Assembly: GCA_023954375.1 (NCBI GenBank) | Contig: JAMLIC010000053.1 | Coordinates: forward strand, 1 to 63,710 | Direction of reading: 5' to 3' | Source of the DNA: Planctomycetota bacterium | GTDB taxonomy: Bacteria; Planctomycetota; J058 | DNA length: 63,710 nt | Part shown: positions 7,683-17,014 of the stretch, piece by piece | Position numbering within the stretch: the first letter of the stretch is position 1 | Layout of the letters: each line of letters opens with the position of its first letter | Made by a program: the position numbers and the translations under genes | The notes under the pieces: model-generated | What the model saw: the letters and a program-made list of their open reading frames with translations, nothing else | Told to the model about the DNA's origin: nothing | Databases searched by the model: none

Positions 7683-10448
7683 GTGTCGGTCCGAGGCAGC
7701 ACACAAACCGTCAGCCTGGTCGACCTCCTGACCCTGATCCACGGCAGCGGCCACGCGGGGACGCTCAAGGTCCAGGTCGGGGAGAACGGCTCGAAGCTGC
7801 ACTTCTTCCGCGGGCAGATCTACCTGCCCACGGGCGGCTCGCGCGGCGCCTACCGGATCGGGGCGCTGCTCGTCCGCGCGGGCAAGCTCTCCGGCCGCGA
7901 CCTGCTGCGGGCGCTCCAGATCCAGAAGAGCGAGGGGCACCGCGAGCGCCTGGGCGACGTGCTCGTGCGGCACCGCATGGTCACGCGCGAGGACCTCGAC
8001 CAGGTGATCCGGGCGCAGTTCGAGGAGGAGATCTGCGACCTCCTCTTCGCCGAGAACGCCTACTACGAGTTCCGCAAGGACGTCCTCCCCGCCGGCTTCG
8101 CCGACGCGCGCGGCAACATCCAGGCGCTCGGCTTCGACACGCGCTCGATCCTCATGGAGGCCTCGCGCCGCCAGGACGAGTGGCGGCGGATCCACCAGGC
8201 GATCCCGTCCGTGCGCAGCGTCTACCGCACGGCGATCGTGGCCTCGGGGACGTGGAACGTCGCCCCCGACGGGCGCGTGAGCTCGGAGATCCGCGAGGCG
8301 CCGTCGCGGGGCCCCACCGACCTCGACCGCGAGGTGGTGAAGCGCTGGAAGGAGGCCGGGGCGCTCTTCGAGCAGAACCCGTTCGACGGCGTGAAGAGCG
8401 TGGAGGAGGTCGCCGGCGCGTCCGGGCTGCCGACCTTCGTGGCCATGGGCGTGGTCGCGCGCCTGCGCAGCGACGGGCTGATCCGCGAGCTGCAGCCGGG
8501 CGAGGTCGAGGCCACGGCGATGGCCCACCTGCGCCAGGGCAAGAAGCGCACCGCCTATCGCCTCTACGAGTGGGCCAACGAGTCCGACCGCCTCCGGGCC
8601 TCGGGCACGCGCCTCGACAAGGCGTTCCTCCGGCCCGAGTGGCTCGACGGCATGACCTTCAGCACCCGGACGACGAGCGTCCGGGCCCTGCAGATCCTCT
8701 CGCGGCTCCTGCGCCGCGGGGCGCCCTTCCGCTTCAAGGCGCGGGAGGCGGAGAGCGCGGTCGAGGTCTACTACTCGGCCACGGCCCTGCGCCTGCAGCT
8801 CGTGGGCCCCCGCCGCACGCACAGCACGGCGCGCTACCTCCGCCGCCGCAAGGCGATCACGGCCGACCAGCTCGACCGCGCGCGGCGGATCGCCGCCGCC
8901 GAGGGGCGGCGCCTCGACCGCGTGCTGCTCGAGGACGGCTTCGTCGGGCGCGACCTGTGGATCCGCGCGATCAAGGACAAGGTCGTCTCGGGCCTGTTCA
9001 GCGTCTTCGGCTGGAGCGAGCCCGACGTCGAGGTGCAGGGCGGCGAGTCGCCCCCGCCGCCGCCGACCGAGGTCACCGGCCTCGTGTGCGAGATCCCGCT
9101 CGACGACGGCCTGCGCGAGTCGCTGCGCCGCGACCTCCTGCGCTGGAAGGTGCTCCTCACCGAGATCCCCACGCCCGACGTCGTGTTCCTCTGCGCGCGG
9201 CCGACCCCCGAGGGCCGCCCGCGCCGCGCCCACGACCTGTTCGATGGCCGGCGCTCGATCCGCGACCTGATCTCGCTCGCGCGCGTGGCGCCGCTCGAGC
9301 TCCTGCGCTTCGTCTACGACTGCGTGAAGGCCGAGCGCATCAAGCGGCTCACCGACCGCGAGCACTACGAGCGCGTCGAGAAGGCGCGCGCCGCCGGGCG
9401 CCTCGACGACGCGATCACCATGTGCAAGAGCGCCATGTCCTTCGGCTACGCGCCCAAGCTCTACGGCGAGCGGCTCAAGGAGCTGCGCCGCGCGCTCCTG
9501 CAGCAGGACGGCGCCGCGAGCCCCGAGAGCCGCCCGGTGCTCCAGGGCGACGTCTCGAGCCTGGGCCTGGCCGAGGTCCTCCAGCTCCTGCATCAGGGCC
9601 GGCGCACCGGCACGCTGCGCGTGAGCGACGGCGACCGCGAGAAGGTCTTCTACCTCGACGACGGCGTGCTCCAGCTGCTCAAGGTCGAGACGTCGGAGGC
9701 CGACCGCGAGGTGTGGGACCTGATCATGGGCGACGAGACGCACCACTCGCTCGACATCAGCGGGCTCCTGAACAAGACGGGGCAGGTGCGCGAGGAGGAG
9801 GTCGGCAAGGACGAGCTGCAGAGCATCAAGGAGGACATCTTCGAGACCTTCCTCTGGGAGGGCGCCACCTACGAGTTCACGCAGAACCTCCTGCCGACGG
9901 AGCTGCGCCAGGACTCGCCGCGGGCGACGAAGCTGGCCCTGCGCACCGACCGGCTGCTGATCGAGGCCATGAGCCGCCTGGCCGAGTGGGACGAGCTGAG
10001 GAAGACCCTCAGGAGCGAGCGGGCGGTGTTCAAGTACGCGTCGCCCGCGGCGCAGCTGGCCGCCGTGCAGCAGGAGGGGCTCGGCGCGCTCGCCTACCTG
10101 TTCGACGGCACCCACACGCTGGCCGACGTGGTGCGCGTCTCGGGCGAGAACCGCTTCAAGATCTACCGCCTCGTGCGCGACCTCGTGGCCAAGCGGCACC
10201 TCGTGCTCGTGCAGGAGCAGAAGCGGCCCCTGCCGCGGCGCCGCCAGCGCCCGCCCGTGCCGCTGGCGTCGGGCCGCGTCCCGCGCCTCGAGCCGCGGCC
10301 GACCACGTCGTCGTCGGGCCACCACCTGACGCTCGGCGGGCACCCGGCCCGGCAGGCGATCGAGACCGGCCACGACCTCGACCCGTCGCTGGGCGACTCG
10401 ATGGAGGAGGAGCCGCTGAGCGACCTGGACCTGGACGAGGAGGAGTGA
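7683..10448 (+). CDS. large DUF4388 (PATAN) regulatory protein with duplicated modules
   Basis: About 921 residues. The N-terminus (SLVDLLTLIHGSGHAGTLKV ... LHFFRGQIYLP) is a DUF4388/PATAN domain, followed by a helical module like those found after MshEN/GspE N-terminal domains (RIGALLVRAGKLSGRDLLRA). A second DUF4388 copy is near residue 620 (SSLGLAEVLQLLHQGRRTGT) with its own helical follow-up module. PATAN domains occur in response regulators controlling motility, pili and gene expression, so a signalling adaptor role is likely. No catalytic site is seen. GTG 7683 is chosen because GAGG lies 4 bases upstream and the conserved domain begins soon after. Confidence 0.75.
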   Translation: MSVRGSTQTVSLVDLLTLIHGSGHAGTLKVQVGENGSKLHFFRGQIYLPTGGSRGAYRIGALLVRAGKLSGRDLLRALQIQKSEGHRERLGDVLVRHRMVTREDLDQVIRAQFEEEICDLLFAENAYYEFRKDVLPAGFADARGNIQALGFDTRSILMEASRRQDEWRRIHQAIPSVRSVYRTAIVASGTWNVAPDGRVSSEIREAPSRGPTDLDREVVKRWKEAGALFEQNPFDGVKSVEEVAGASGLPTFVAMGVVARLRSDGLIRELQPGEVEATAMAHLRQGKKRTAYRLYEWANESDRLRASGTRLDKAFLRPEWLDGMTFSTRTTSVRALQILSRLLRRGAPFRFKAREAESAVEVYYSATALRLQLVGPRRTHSTARYLRRRKAITADQLDRARRIAAAEGRRLDRVLLEDGFVGRDLWIRAIKDKVVSGLFSVFGWSEPDVEVQGGESPPPPPTEVTGLVCEIPLDDGLRESLRRDLLRWKVLLTEIPTPDVVFLCARPTPEGRPRRAHDLFDGRRSIRDLISLARVAPLELLRFVYDCVKAERIKRLTDREHYERVEKARAAGRLDDAITMCKSAMSFGYAPKLYGERLKELRRALLQQDGAASPESRPVLQGDVSSLGLAEVLQLLHQGRRTGTLRVSDGDREKVFYLDDGVLQLLKVETSEADREVWDLIMGDETHHSLDISGLLNKTGQVREEEVGKDELQSIKEDIFETFLWEGATYEFTQNLLPTELRQDSPRATKLALRTDRLLIEAMSRLAEWDELRKTLRSERAVFKYASPAAQLAAVQQEGLGALAYLFDGTHTLADVVRVSGENRFKIYRLVRDLVAKRHLVLVQEQKRPLPRRRQRPPVPLASGRVPRLEPRPTTSSSGHHLTLGGHPARQAIETGHDLDPSLGDSMEEEPLSDLDLDEEE

Positions 10449-10451
10449 GGT

Positions 10452-10589
10452 GTGCTCGACGGCTGCGGCCGCGGATGCTGGGCGAGGCGGCGCGCGCGCG
10501 GGCTAGAAGTATGCCGATACGACGTCGCCCGCGCGCGCGCCGCCTCGCCTCAGCCTCCGCGGCCTCGCCTCGCTCGCTGCTCCGATCGA
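10452..10589. repeat. dispersed repeat family B, copy 1, containing a large hairpin
   Basis: Non-coding stretch after the DUF4388 gene. It starts with TCGACGGCTGCGGCCGCGG (10456-10474), found again inverted at 12356-12374 and in shortened form at 42088-42101. It also shares GCGGCCTCGCCTCGC with the copy at 42083-42170. Confidence 0.55.
10481..10549. terminator. 23-bp perfect inverted repeat downstream of the DUF4388 gene
   Basis: 10481-10503 and 10527-10549 are exact reverse complements with a 23-base loop. It begins 33 bases after the DUF4388 stop codon, so it may act as a terminator or 3' end stabiliser, although there is no T-run. It forms the core of repeat copy B1. Confidence 0.5.
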
Positions 10590-10677
10590 AGGCTGGTCAT
10601 CAGGACCCGGCCGCCTCCGTGTCCTCCGTGGTTGGTGTGACCCATGTGAGCCGAGGCGCGGTGCTACGATGCCCCCC

Positions 10678-11559
10678 ATGACCCTCGACCTCCGCCTCCC
10701 CGAGGGCCCGTTCGCGCACGAGTTCGTGGGCGTGGGCGTGGGGATCGACGTCCACAACGACCAGCCCGACTGGCGGCGGCTCCTGCGCGAGCGGCTGCCC
10801 TTCGACTTCTTCGAGGTCTACACCCGCGGCGAGGTCGCGGGCGCGCGCGAGGTGCGGGCGGCGGCGGGCGACCTGCCGCTCCTCTATCATGACGACGACC
10901 TCGACCCGATCGTGCCCGGGGCGCCGAGCGAGGCGTCGCTCGCCGCCGCGCGCGAGAACCTGGCCGCGGTGGGCGCGCCCTGGTGCGTGTCGGAGCTGGC
11001 CACGCGGCGCCTCGGGGCGCGCTACCTCGACTTCTTCCAGCCGATCCTGCTCACCGACGAGGCGGCGAGGGTCGCGGCCGACAACCTCTCGCGGATCGAC
11101 GCGGCGCTCCCCGGGCGGATCGTGGCCGAGAACCCGCCCTACCAGCTGCCGGTCGGCCCCCGGCACGTGCTCGAGGTCATGGCCCGGGCGATCGACCTGG
11201 CCGACGTGCCCTGCGTCCTCGACCTCGGCCACCTCTACTCGTTCCAGCTCTGCCGCGGGCTCGCCCCGCTCACGGGGCTCGACGGCTTCCCGCTCGAGCG
11301 CGTGGTCGAGCTGCACGTGGCGGGCGCCGAGCTCGACCGGCGCTGGGGGCCGCCGCTCTACCGCGACGCCCACGGCGCGGCGGACATCGCGCCCGAGGTG
11401 CTGGAGATGCTGGGCGAGGTGGCCCCGCGCTGCCCGAACCTGCGCGCGGTGACGATCGAGGTCGAGGAGGCCACGGTCGGGCGGGTGAAGGACCAGCTGC
11501 GGCAGACGCGCGCCGCCGTGCGTCCGCTCCTCGAGCGGCGCGCCGCGAGGGCGCGCTAG
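10678..11559 (+). CDS. DUF692-family multinuclear iron oxidase (MNIO, MbnB/TglH-like)
   Basis: A 293-residue TIM-barrel protein of the DUF692 family, now known as multinuclear non-heme iron-dependent oxidases. Characterised members (MbnB, TglH, ChrH) oxidise Cys or other residues in ribosomal peptide natural products. Visible features are the N-terminal VGVGIDV, YHDDDLDPI, the metal-ligand-like AENPPYQLP, VLDLGHLYSF and VELHVAGAEL blocks, and a C-terminal TIEVEE. A -10-like TACGAT (10665-10670) ends 7 bases before ATG 10678, suggesting a leaderless start; ATG 10669 is also in frame. The next gene overlaps its stop by one base and encodes the likely partner protein. Confidence 0.85.
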   Translation: MTLDLRLPEGPFAHEFVGVGVGIDVHNDQPDWRRLLRERLPFDFFEVYTRGEVAGAREVRAAAGDLPLLYHDDDLDPIVPGAPSEASLAAARENLAAVGAPWCVSELATRRLGARYLDFFQPILLTDEAARVAADNLSRIDAALPGRIVAENPPYQLPVGPRHVLEVMARAIDLADVPCVLDLGHLYSFQLCRGLAPLTGLDGFPLERVVELHVAGAELDRRWGPPLYRDAHGAADIAPEVLEMLGEVAPRCPNLRAVTIEVEEATVGRVKDQLRQTRAAVRPLLERRAARAR

Positions 11560-12317
11560 TGGGCCTCCTCGAGCAGATGGAGGCGGTCGACCGCCTCGTG
11601 CGGCGCCCGGGGGACCTGCCGGCCCTGCTCGCCGGGGGCGGCGACGACGCGGCCGTCCTGGCCACGATCGACGCGCCGCGCCTCGACGCCGTCGCGCGCA
11701 TGCAGGCGCTCCTCACGCTGGGCCGCTGGTGGCAGCCGCGCTTCCCCGGCGCCGTCGAGTCGCTCACCGGGGCCATGCCCCAGGAGGAGCTGGCGCTGGC
11801 CCTCGTCGGCGCGCCCAGCTTCGAGCGGGCCGAGGGCGAGGACGTCACGGCGACCGCGTTCGTCCTCGGCGCGCTCGACCTCGCCGAGCGCGGGCGCCTG
11901 GGAGACGCGCCCTGGCTCGAGGACCTGCTCGCCTACGAGTACCTGCTCGCGGTCGGCCTGCCGCGCCGCGCGCTGGGGGAGCCGGTCGACGAGGCGCTCG
12001 AGGCCCGCCTCCTCGGCCCGCGCTCGCGCTGGTTCGAGGGCGGGCGCCTCGCGCGGCGGGTGGTGGCCCTGACGGTCGCCTGGCCGGTCGGCGCCTGGCA
12101 CGAGGGGACCGTCGAGGACGAGGAGCCGGAGCCGCGGGTCCACGCGCTCGCCGTGGTCGACGACGAGGTGGCCGAGGTCGAGGCGCCCGTGCAGGCGCTG
12201 GAGGCGCTGGCGATGCTGGCGGCCGGGCAGGACGACAAGGCGGTCGCGGCGAAGGTGGGCAAGAAGAACGCGGCGCGGCTGCTGGGGTGGCTGCGGGACG
12301 CGGAGATGATCGGGTAG
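11559..12317 (+). CDS. probable MNIO partner protein (DUF2063/TglI-like position)
   Basis: 252 residues, starting at a GTG that shares a base with the TAG of the MNIO gene, so translation is probably coupled. MNIO enzymes normally work with a second protein that recognises the peptide substrate, and this gene has that position and size. Its helical N-terminal half (AMPQEELALALVGAPSFERA, LLAYEYLLAVG) weakly resembles such partners. The C-terminus (DDKAVAAKVGKKNAARLLGW) may be a small helix-turn-helix-like unit, as in some proteins of this class. The assignment rests mainly on position. Confidence 0.55.
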   Translation: MGLLEQMEAVDRLVRRPGDLPALLAGGGDDAAVLATIDAPRLDAVARMQALLTLGRWWQPRFPGAVESLTGAMPQEELALALVGAPSFERAEGEDVTATAFVLGALDLAERGRLGDAPWLEDLLAYEYLLAVGLPRRALGEPVDEALEARLLGPRSRWFEGGRLARRVVALTVAWPVGAWHEGTVEDEEPEPRVHALAVVDDEVAEVEAPVQALEALAMLAAGQDDKAVAAKVGKKNAARLLGWLRDAEMIG

Positions 12318-12355
12318 GGGCGAGCCTGTCCTCGAGCCGTGGTCGCCGGTGGCTT

Positions 12356-12374
12356 CCGCGGCCGCAGCCGTCGA
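12356..12374. repeat. repeat family B, copy 3 (inverted relative to 10456-10474)
   Basis: These 19 bases are the exact reverse complement of 10456-10474. The pair bounds the MNIO gene and its partner gene. Confidence 0.6.
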
Positions 12375-12599
12375 TCACACCCTGGGCGCCCGCCCGCTCT
12401 CCGCCACGTCGTGGCCGACCACGAGCGCCGCGGGCCGCGCCGGGGCGTGCGCGCGCTGCCACAGGCGCCACTCGGCCTGGCTGAGCGTGCTGCGGCGCCC
12501 GCAGTCGGCGCACGTGACCTCCCACTGGAAGGCCTCGTCGTCGTAGTCCACGGCCCGCAGCCGCGGATGGTCGCACACGTAGCCTCGGATCCGATTCAT
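12375..12599 (-). CDS. small Cys-containing (zinc-ribbon-like) protein
   Basis: 74 residues. A CDH near the N-terminus and CADCGRR further on could bind a metal ion, with about 20 residues between them. ATG 12599 is preceded by AAGGTG, a good ribosome binding site, which supports a real gene. It is convergent with the MNIO partner gene, and its stop abuts repeat B3. Function unknown; a role as MNIO substrate cannot be excluded but there is no leader-peptide signature. Confidence 0.6.
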   Translation of the reverse strand: MNRIRGYVCDHPRLRAVDYDDEAFQWEVTCADCGRRSTLSQAEWRLWQRAHAPARPAALVVGHDVAESGRAPRV

Positions 12600-12703
12600 C
12601 GCGCACCTTGCAGCCCCCTACTCTACCCGCCCGGGGCGTCAGCCCGAAGCGAAGACCGGGGCCGGCCAGGGCGGTTAACCCCAAGGGCGGGAACGCTTAG
12701 AGC

Positions 12704-12731
12704 TTGACGCGCTTCCGGCGCCGCATAGGAT
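12704..12731 (+). promoter_or_regulatory. predicted promoter of the peptide ABC transporter operon
   Basis: TTGACG (12704-12709) and TAGGAT (12726-12731), 16 bases apart, lie just upstream of the binding-protein gene. The following GGAGA (12742-12746) is its ribosome binding site. Confidence 0.65.
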
Positions 12732-12754
12732 GCCCCGCCCTCGGAGACGATCCC

Positions 12755-15001
12755 ATGCGCGAGCCCCGCGCCCGACAGCTCATCCCCCGCGCCGGAAGAC
12801 GCGCCGCCGCGCTCGCGCTCGCCGCGCTCGTGGTCCTCGGCGGCGGCGCGGCCCTGGCCGAGGCCGACGCGCCCGACGAGGAGGACTCGATCGCCGCGCT
12901 GGCCGGGCGCGTGAAGGTCGACGAGTTCAACCCCGACGTGAAGCTCAAGGACGGGAGCGAGAGCAGGCCCGTCCGCGGGGGTGTCCTGCGTGTGCGGCAG
13001 CCGGGCGACCCGAAGTCGCTCAACCCCATGTGCGACAACGACGCGCCGACCCGCGCGATCTACTACTACCTCAACCACACGCTCGCCGAGCGCGACCGCG
13101 AGACCTTCGAGTGGCTGCCGGCGCTCGCCCGCTGGTGGGCGGTGCGCGACACGGTCACGCTCACGGACGGCACGACGCTCGAGGGGCGCGTCGTCTCGGA
13201 GGGCGACGACGCCGTGGTCTTCGCGCCCGGCGTGTCGCGCTACACCTTCGCCACCTGCGACCTCGCGCGGTTCGAGCGCGACGGCGAGGACCCGGTCGCC
13301 TTCACGGCGGTCGACTCGCCCGCGCCGCCCGGCGTGGGCGCCGTCGTGCCGAGGGAGGGCACCGAGCTGCCGCGCGTCGTCGGCCGGCTCGAGCGCCCGG
13401 CGGCCGGGCACTACACGGTGTGGGTCCACGAGCAGCCGCGCGAGACCGTCACGATCCCGCGCGACCGGATCGCGCTCGTCGTCGAGGGCGACGAGGGCGC
13501 CCAGGAGACCCTGCCGGCCCTGCGGCGCGAGGTCGTGATCGACCTCCACCTGCGCGAGGGGGTCCGCTGGCACGACGGTCAGCCCCTCACGGCGGCCGAC
13601 GTCGTGTTCTCGTTCGACTGCATCCAGAACCCCGCGGTCGACGCCGCCGACCTGCGGCAGTACTTCATGGACCTCGAGCGCCACGAGCAGACGGGCCCGC
13701 GCGGGGTCCGCTTCCGCTTCAAGCGCCAGTACTTCCTCTCGTTCGGCGCCGTCGTCGAGAGCGCGCGCATCTACCCGCGCCACCGCTTCGAGCCCGACCG
13801 CTTCGCCGGCGACCGCGAGGGCTTCGGCCGCTACTTCAACGCGCACAAGGACCACCAGGCCCCGATCGGCGCGGGGCCCTACCGCTTCGCGAAGTGGGAG
13901 CAGGGGCGGCAGCTCGAGGTCGTGCGCAACGAGGCGTGGTGGGCCTCGGGCGCCCCGGGGCCCGACGGCAAGCGGGCGCAGGTCGTGCCGTGGATCGACC
14001 CCGAGCGGCCCTACCTCGACCGCATCCGGTGGATCTTCATCACCGACAAGTCGGCGGCGCTCAAGGCGCTCCAGAACGGCGAGGTCGACGCCGACTTCGA
14101 CATCGAGCCGACGACCTGGGAGGAGCGCGACACCAACACGCCCGAGTTCACGCGCCGCTACGTGCGCGCCCGCTTCCTCCAGCCGCTCTACACCTACGTG
14201 GGTTGGAACATGCACCGGAAGGGCGCCGGCCCCGAGCGGCAGTTCTTCGCCGACAAGCGCGTGCGCATGGCCATGTCGCTCCTGATCCCGCAGGACCGGA
14301 TCCTCGAGGAGATCCACTACGGGCAGGGCGAGCGCGTCTCGGGCCCCTTCTTCAAGTACGGGCCGTTCTCCGACCCGAGCGTCGAGCCGGTGCCGTTCAA
14401 CGTGCGCCGCGCGCAGATGCTCCTCGACGAGGCGGGCTGGATCGACCACGACGGCGACGGGGTGCGCGACAAGGACGGCGTGCCGTTCGAGTTCGAGTAC
14501 CTGATCCACAACATGCGCGACTACCACCAGAAGATCGCCGACATCACCAAGGAGGTGATCGAGCGCGCCGGCGTGCGCATGAAGATCAAGAAGCTCGACT
14601 GGAGCGTGTTCGTCGACACGGTCCGCGACCAGAACTTCGACGCCGTGCGCTTCGCCTGGGGCGAGCCGTCGTGCATCGACGCCGACCCCTTCCAGATCTG
14701 GCACAGCTCGCAGGCCGGCGACCGCGGGTCGAACTACATCTCGTTCCAGAACGAGGAGGCCGACCGCATCTGCGTCCAGGCCCGCCGCGAGCTCGACGTG
14801 CGCAAGCGGCAGGTGCTCCTGCGGCGGCTGCACCGGCTGCTCGCGCGCGAGCAGCCCAGCACGTTCATGTTCAACTTCTACTCGCTCTACTTCTACGGGC
14901 GGAAGTTCCGCAACGTGCGCTTCACGATCATCGGCGAGGAGCCGTTCGACTTCAGCGACTGGTACGTGCCGCGCGAGCTGCAGGGGCCGGGGGGGAGCTA
15001 G
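12755..15001 (+). CDS. peptide ABC transporter substrate-binding protein with inserted domain
   Basis: A 748-residue family 5 extracellular solute-binding protein (DppA/OppA type), the capture component of the transporter encoded by the next four genes. Residues 1-35 are a signal peptide with Arg-rich start. Recognisable family blocks include DPKSLNPMCDNDAPTRAIYY, LREGVRWHDGQPLTAADVVF and GAGPYRFAKWEQG. An extra segment of about 120 residues (roughly 125-245) containing DGTTLEGRVVSEGDDAVVF sits between the first lobe and the LREGV block; it looks like a small beta domain of the kind seen in LSm/SH3-like modules. Family members are usually 500-600 residues. ATG 12755 is chosen by its ribosome binding site. 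Confidence 0.88.
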   Translation: MREPRARQLIPRAGRRAAALALAALVVLGGGAALAEADAPDEEDSIAALAGRVKVDEFNPDVKLKDGSESRPVRGGVLRVRQPGDPKSLNPMCDNDAPTRAIYYYLNHTLAERDRETFEWLPALARWWAVRDTVTLTDGTTLEGRVVSEGDDAVVFAPGVSRYTFATCDLARFERDGEDPVAFTAVDSPAPPGVGAVVPREGTELPRVVGRLERPAAGHYTVWVHEQPRETVTIPRDRIALVVEGDEGAQETLPALRREVVIDLHLREGVRWHDGQPLTAADVVFSFDCIQNPAVDAADLRQYFMDLERHEQTGPRGVRFRFKRQYFLSFGAVVESARIYPRHRFEPDRFAGDREGFGRYFNAHKDHQAPIGAGPYRFAKWEQGRQLEVVRNEAWWASGAPGPDGKRAQVVPWIDPERPYLDRIRWIFITDKSAALKALQNGEVDADFDIEPTTWEERDTNTPEFTRRYVRARFLQPLYTYVGWNMHRKGAGPERQFFADKRVRMAMSLLIPQDRILEEIHYGQGERVSGPFFKYGPFSDPSVEPVPFNVRRAQMLLDEAGWIDHDGDGVRDKDGVPFEFEYLIHNMRDYHQKIADITKEVIERAGVRMKIKKLDWSVFVDTVRDQNFDAVRFAWGEPSCIDADPFQIWHSSQAGDRGSNYISFQNEEADRICVQARRELDVRKRQVLLRRLHRLLAREQPSTFMFNFYSLYFYGRKFRNVRFTIIGEEPFDFSDWYVPRELQGPGGS

Positions 15002-15007
15002 CCGCCC

Positions 15008-17014
15008 ATGTGGCAGTACCTGCTCAAGCGGCTCCTGCTGCTCTTCGTCACGCTGTTCGGGATCGCCCTGATCTCGTTCCTGATCGTCACCATGGCGCCG
15101 GGCGACCCGGCCTCCATGAAGGTGGCCATGAAGGGGCGGGGCCAGGGCGCGGTCAGCGACCTGACGATCCGCAAGAACCGCGAGCTCTACTTCCTCGACC
15201 GGCCGCGGCTGGTCTACACGTCGGCGCCGCCGACGCGGCGCACGTCGGTGGAGAAGGCGCTGGCCGAGCTCGACGCGCGGACGGAGCTCGAGCGGCAGGA
15301 CGCCAGGCTGACGCTCGAGAGCGCGATCGGCACGGCGGGGCTCGACGTCCTCATGGAGGTCCTCCCGCGGCGCGCCGACGAGGCGCTGGCGGCGCGGGCC
15401 GCGCTCGAGGCGCGGCTCGACGCGCTCGCCGGCGCCGCGAGCGACGCCGATCGCGCCGCGGCGCTCGAGGCGCTCTCGCGCCACCACGGCGCCCTCGCCC
15501 CGCCGGTGCGCCTGCGCGACGGGCGCCTGCCCTCGCTCGAGGAGCGCGCGCGGGCCTGGGAGCGCCAGCGCAAGGCCCTCGTCGTCGAGGCCGAGGCGCC
15601 CGCGCGGCGCGTGCTCTCGGTCCTGGCGGTCGTCGCGCCGCCGGCCTCGGGCGGGCCGGAGGTCGCGGGCGACGCGCCCGTCGCCGGGGCGGTGGAGGCG
15701 TGGCAGGGCTGGTGGGCCGAGCGGGCGCAGGACTACGCCCCCGCGCGCGCCCGGGAGGCCGTGAGCGCCTGGCTCGAGCGCGGCGACGTCGCGGCGGTCG
15801 GCACCGACGGCAAGGGGAGCCCCGAGCTCGAGGCGCTCAGGCGCGTCGGCCAGGTGGCCGCGCCCCCGCTCATGGACGCCCTGCGCGCGGCCAGGAAGGG
15901 CAGCCGCGCGGAGCAGCGGGCCGCCTACGGCCTGGCGGTCGTGTGCAGGAAGCCGTGGGACCTGACGACGAGCCCCGAGGAGCGCCAGACCTACGCCGCG
16001 CGCTGGAAGGAGCGGCGCGAGGCCCTCGAGGGGCAGAAGGCGGACATGCACCCGTCGGCCTACGCGCGCGAGGTGGCGGCGCTCGGCGACGAGGACGGCT
16101 TCGTCGCCCGGCAGGAGGCGAGGGAGTTCGCCGAGCACCGCGCGCGGTGGGCCGACTGGTGGTACCGCGCCGAGGAGTACTACGTCGACTTCTCCGCGCC
16201 GCGGCAGGTGGTGCGCGCCTTCACGCAGACGCAGTTCGGCCGCTGGATGTCGCGCTTCGTGCGGCTCGACTTCGGCGAGTCCTACAAGGCCAAGCGGCCG
16301 GTGTGGGACATCCTCCTCGAGCGCCTGCCGGTCACGCTCACCCTCAACGTGATCTCGCTCTCGCTCATCTACCTGCTGGCGATCCCGCTCGGGATCTACT
16401 CGGCCGTCAACAAGGGGACCGGGCTCGACCGCGGCTCGACGCTCGCCCTGTTCGTGCTCTACTCGCTGCCGTCGTTCTGGGTCGGCTCGATGCTGATCCT
16501 CTTCTTCACCGGCGAGCAGGGGCTCCTGAACCTCCCCGCGCACCACTTCATGTCGCTCGACGCCGACAAGCTCTCGACGTGGGGGAAGGTCAAGGACATC
16601 GCCCGGCACCTGATCCTGCCCGTGACCTGCCTCACCTACGCCGAGCTGGCCTACGTGTCGCGGCAGATGCGCACCGGGCTCCTCGACGTGATCCGCCAGG
16701 ACTACGTGCGGACGGCGGTCGCCAAGGGCCTCCCCCGCTCGCGCGTGATCTACAAGCACGCCCTGCGCAACGGCCTGATCCCGATCCTCACCCTCATGGG
16801 CGCGCTCCTGCCGGTCATGTTCGGCGGGAGCGTGATCATCGAGTCGATCTTCTCGATCGACGGGCTGGGGAAGATGGCCTTCGACGCGATCCTCGACCGG
16901 GACTACCCGGTGATCATGGCGAACCTCGTGATCTCCGGCTTCCTCACGCTGCTGGGGATCCTCATCGCCGACATCGCCTACGCGGTCGTGGACCCGCGGA
17001 TCGAGTTCCGCTGA
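15008..17014 (+). CDS. DppB-type ABC permease with a ~330-residue insertion
   Basis: Inner-membrane permease of a peptide/nickel-type ABC transporter. The first transmembrane helix (about residues 8-32) is typical, but the usual core only resumes near residue 400 (FVRLDFGESY, LPVTLTLNVISLSLIYLLAI, DYVRTAVAKGLPRSRVIYKHALRNGL, the EAA loop). The intervening ~330 residues are hydrophilic and helical, with a HEAT-like stretch (RVGQVAAPPLMDALRAA) and Trp-rich motifs. Family members are about 310-340 residues; this one is 668. The insertion should face the outside, where the binding protein docks. Its stop overlaps the next start (TGATG). Confidence 0.87.
   Translation: MWQYLLKRLLLLFVTLFGIALISFLIVTMAPGDPASMKVAMKGRGQGAVSDLTIRKNRELYFLDRPRLVYTSAPPTRRTSVEKALAELDARTELERQDARLTLESAIGTAGLDVLMEVLPRRADEALAARAALEARLDALAGAASDADRAAALEALSRHHGALAPPVRLRDGRLPSLEERARAWERQRKALVVEAEAPARRVLSVLAVVAPPASGGPEVAGDAPVAGAVEAWQGWWAERAQDYAPARAREAVSAWLERGDVAAVGTDGKGSPELEALRRVGQVAAPPLMDALRAARKGSRAEQRAAYGLAVVCRKPWDLTTSPEERQTYAARWKERREALEGQKADMHPSAYAREVAALGDEDGFVARQEAREFAEHRARWADWWYRAEEYYVDFSAPRQVVRAFTQTQFGRWMSRFVRLDFGESYKAKRPVWDILLERLPVTLTLNVISLSLIYLLAIPLGIYSAVNKGTGLDRGSTLALFVLYSLPSFWVGSMLILFFTGEQGLLNLPAHHFMSLDADKLSTWGKVKDIARHLILPVTCLTYAELAYVSRQMRTGLLDVIRQDYVRTAVAKGLPRSRVIYKHALRNGLIPILTLMGALLPVMFGGSVIIESIFSIDGLGKMAFDAILDRDYPVIMANLVISGFLTLLGILIADIAYAVVDPRIEFR

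Noticed and set aside
10452..10640. 62-codon ORF after the DUF4388 gene
   Set aside because: It spans repeat B and a perfect hairpin, with Arg/Pro-rich product and no ribosome binding site.
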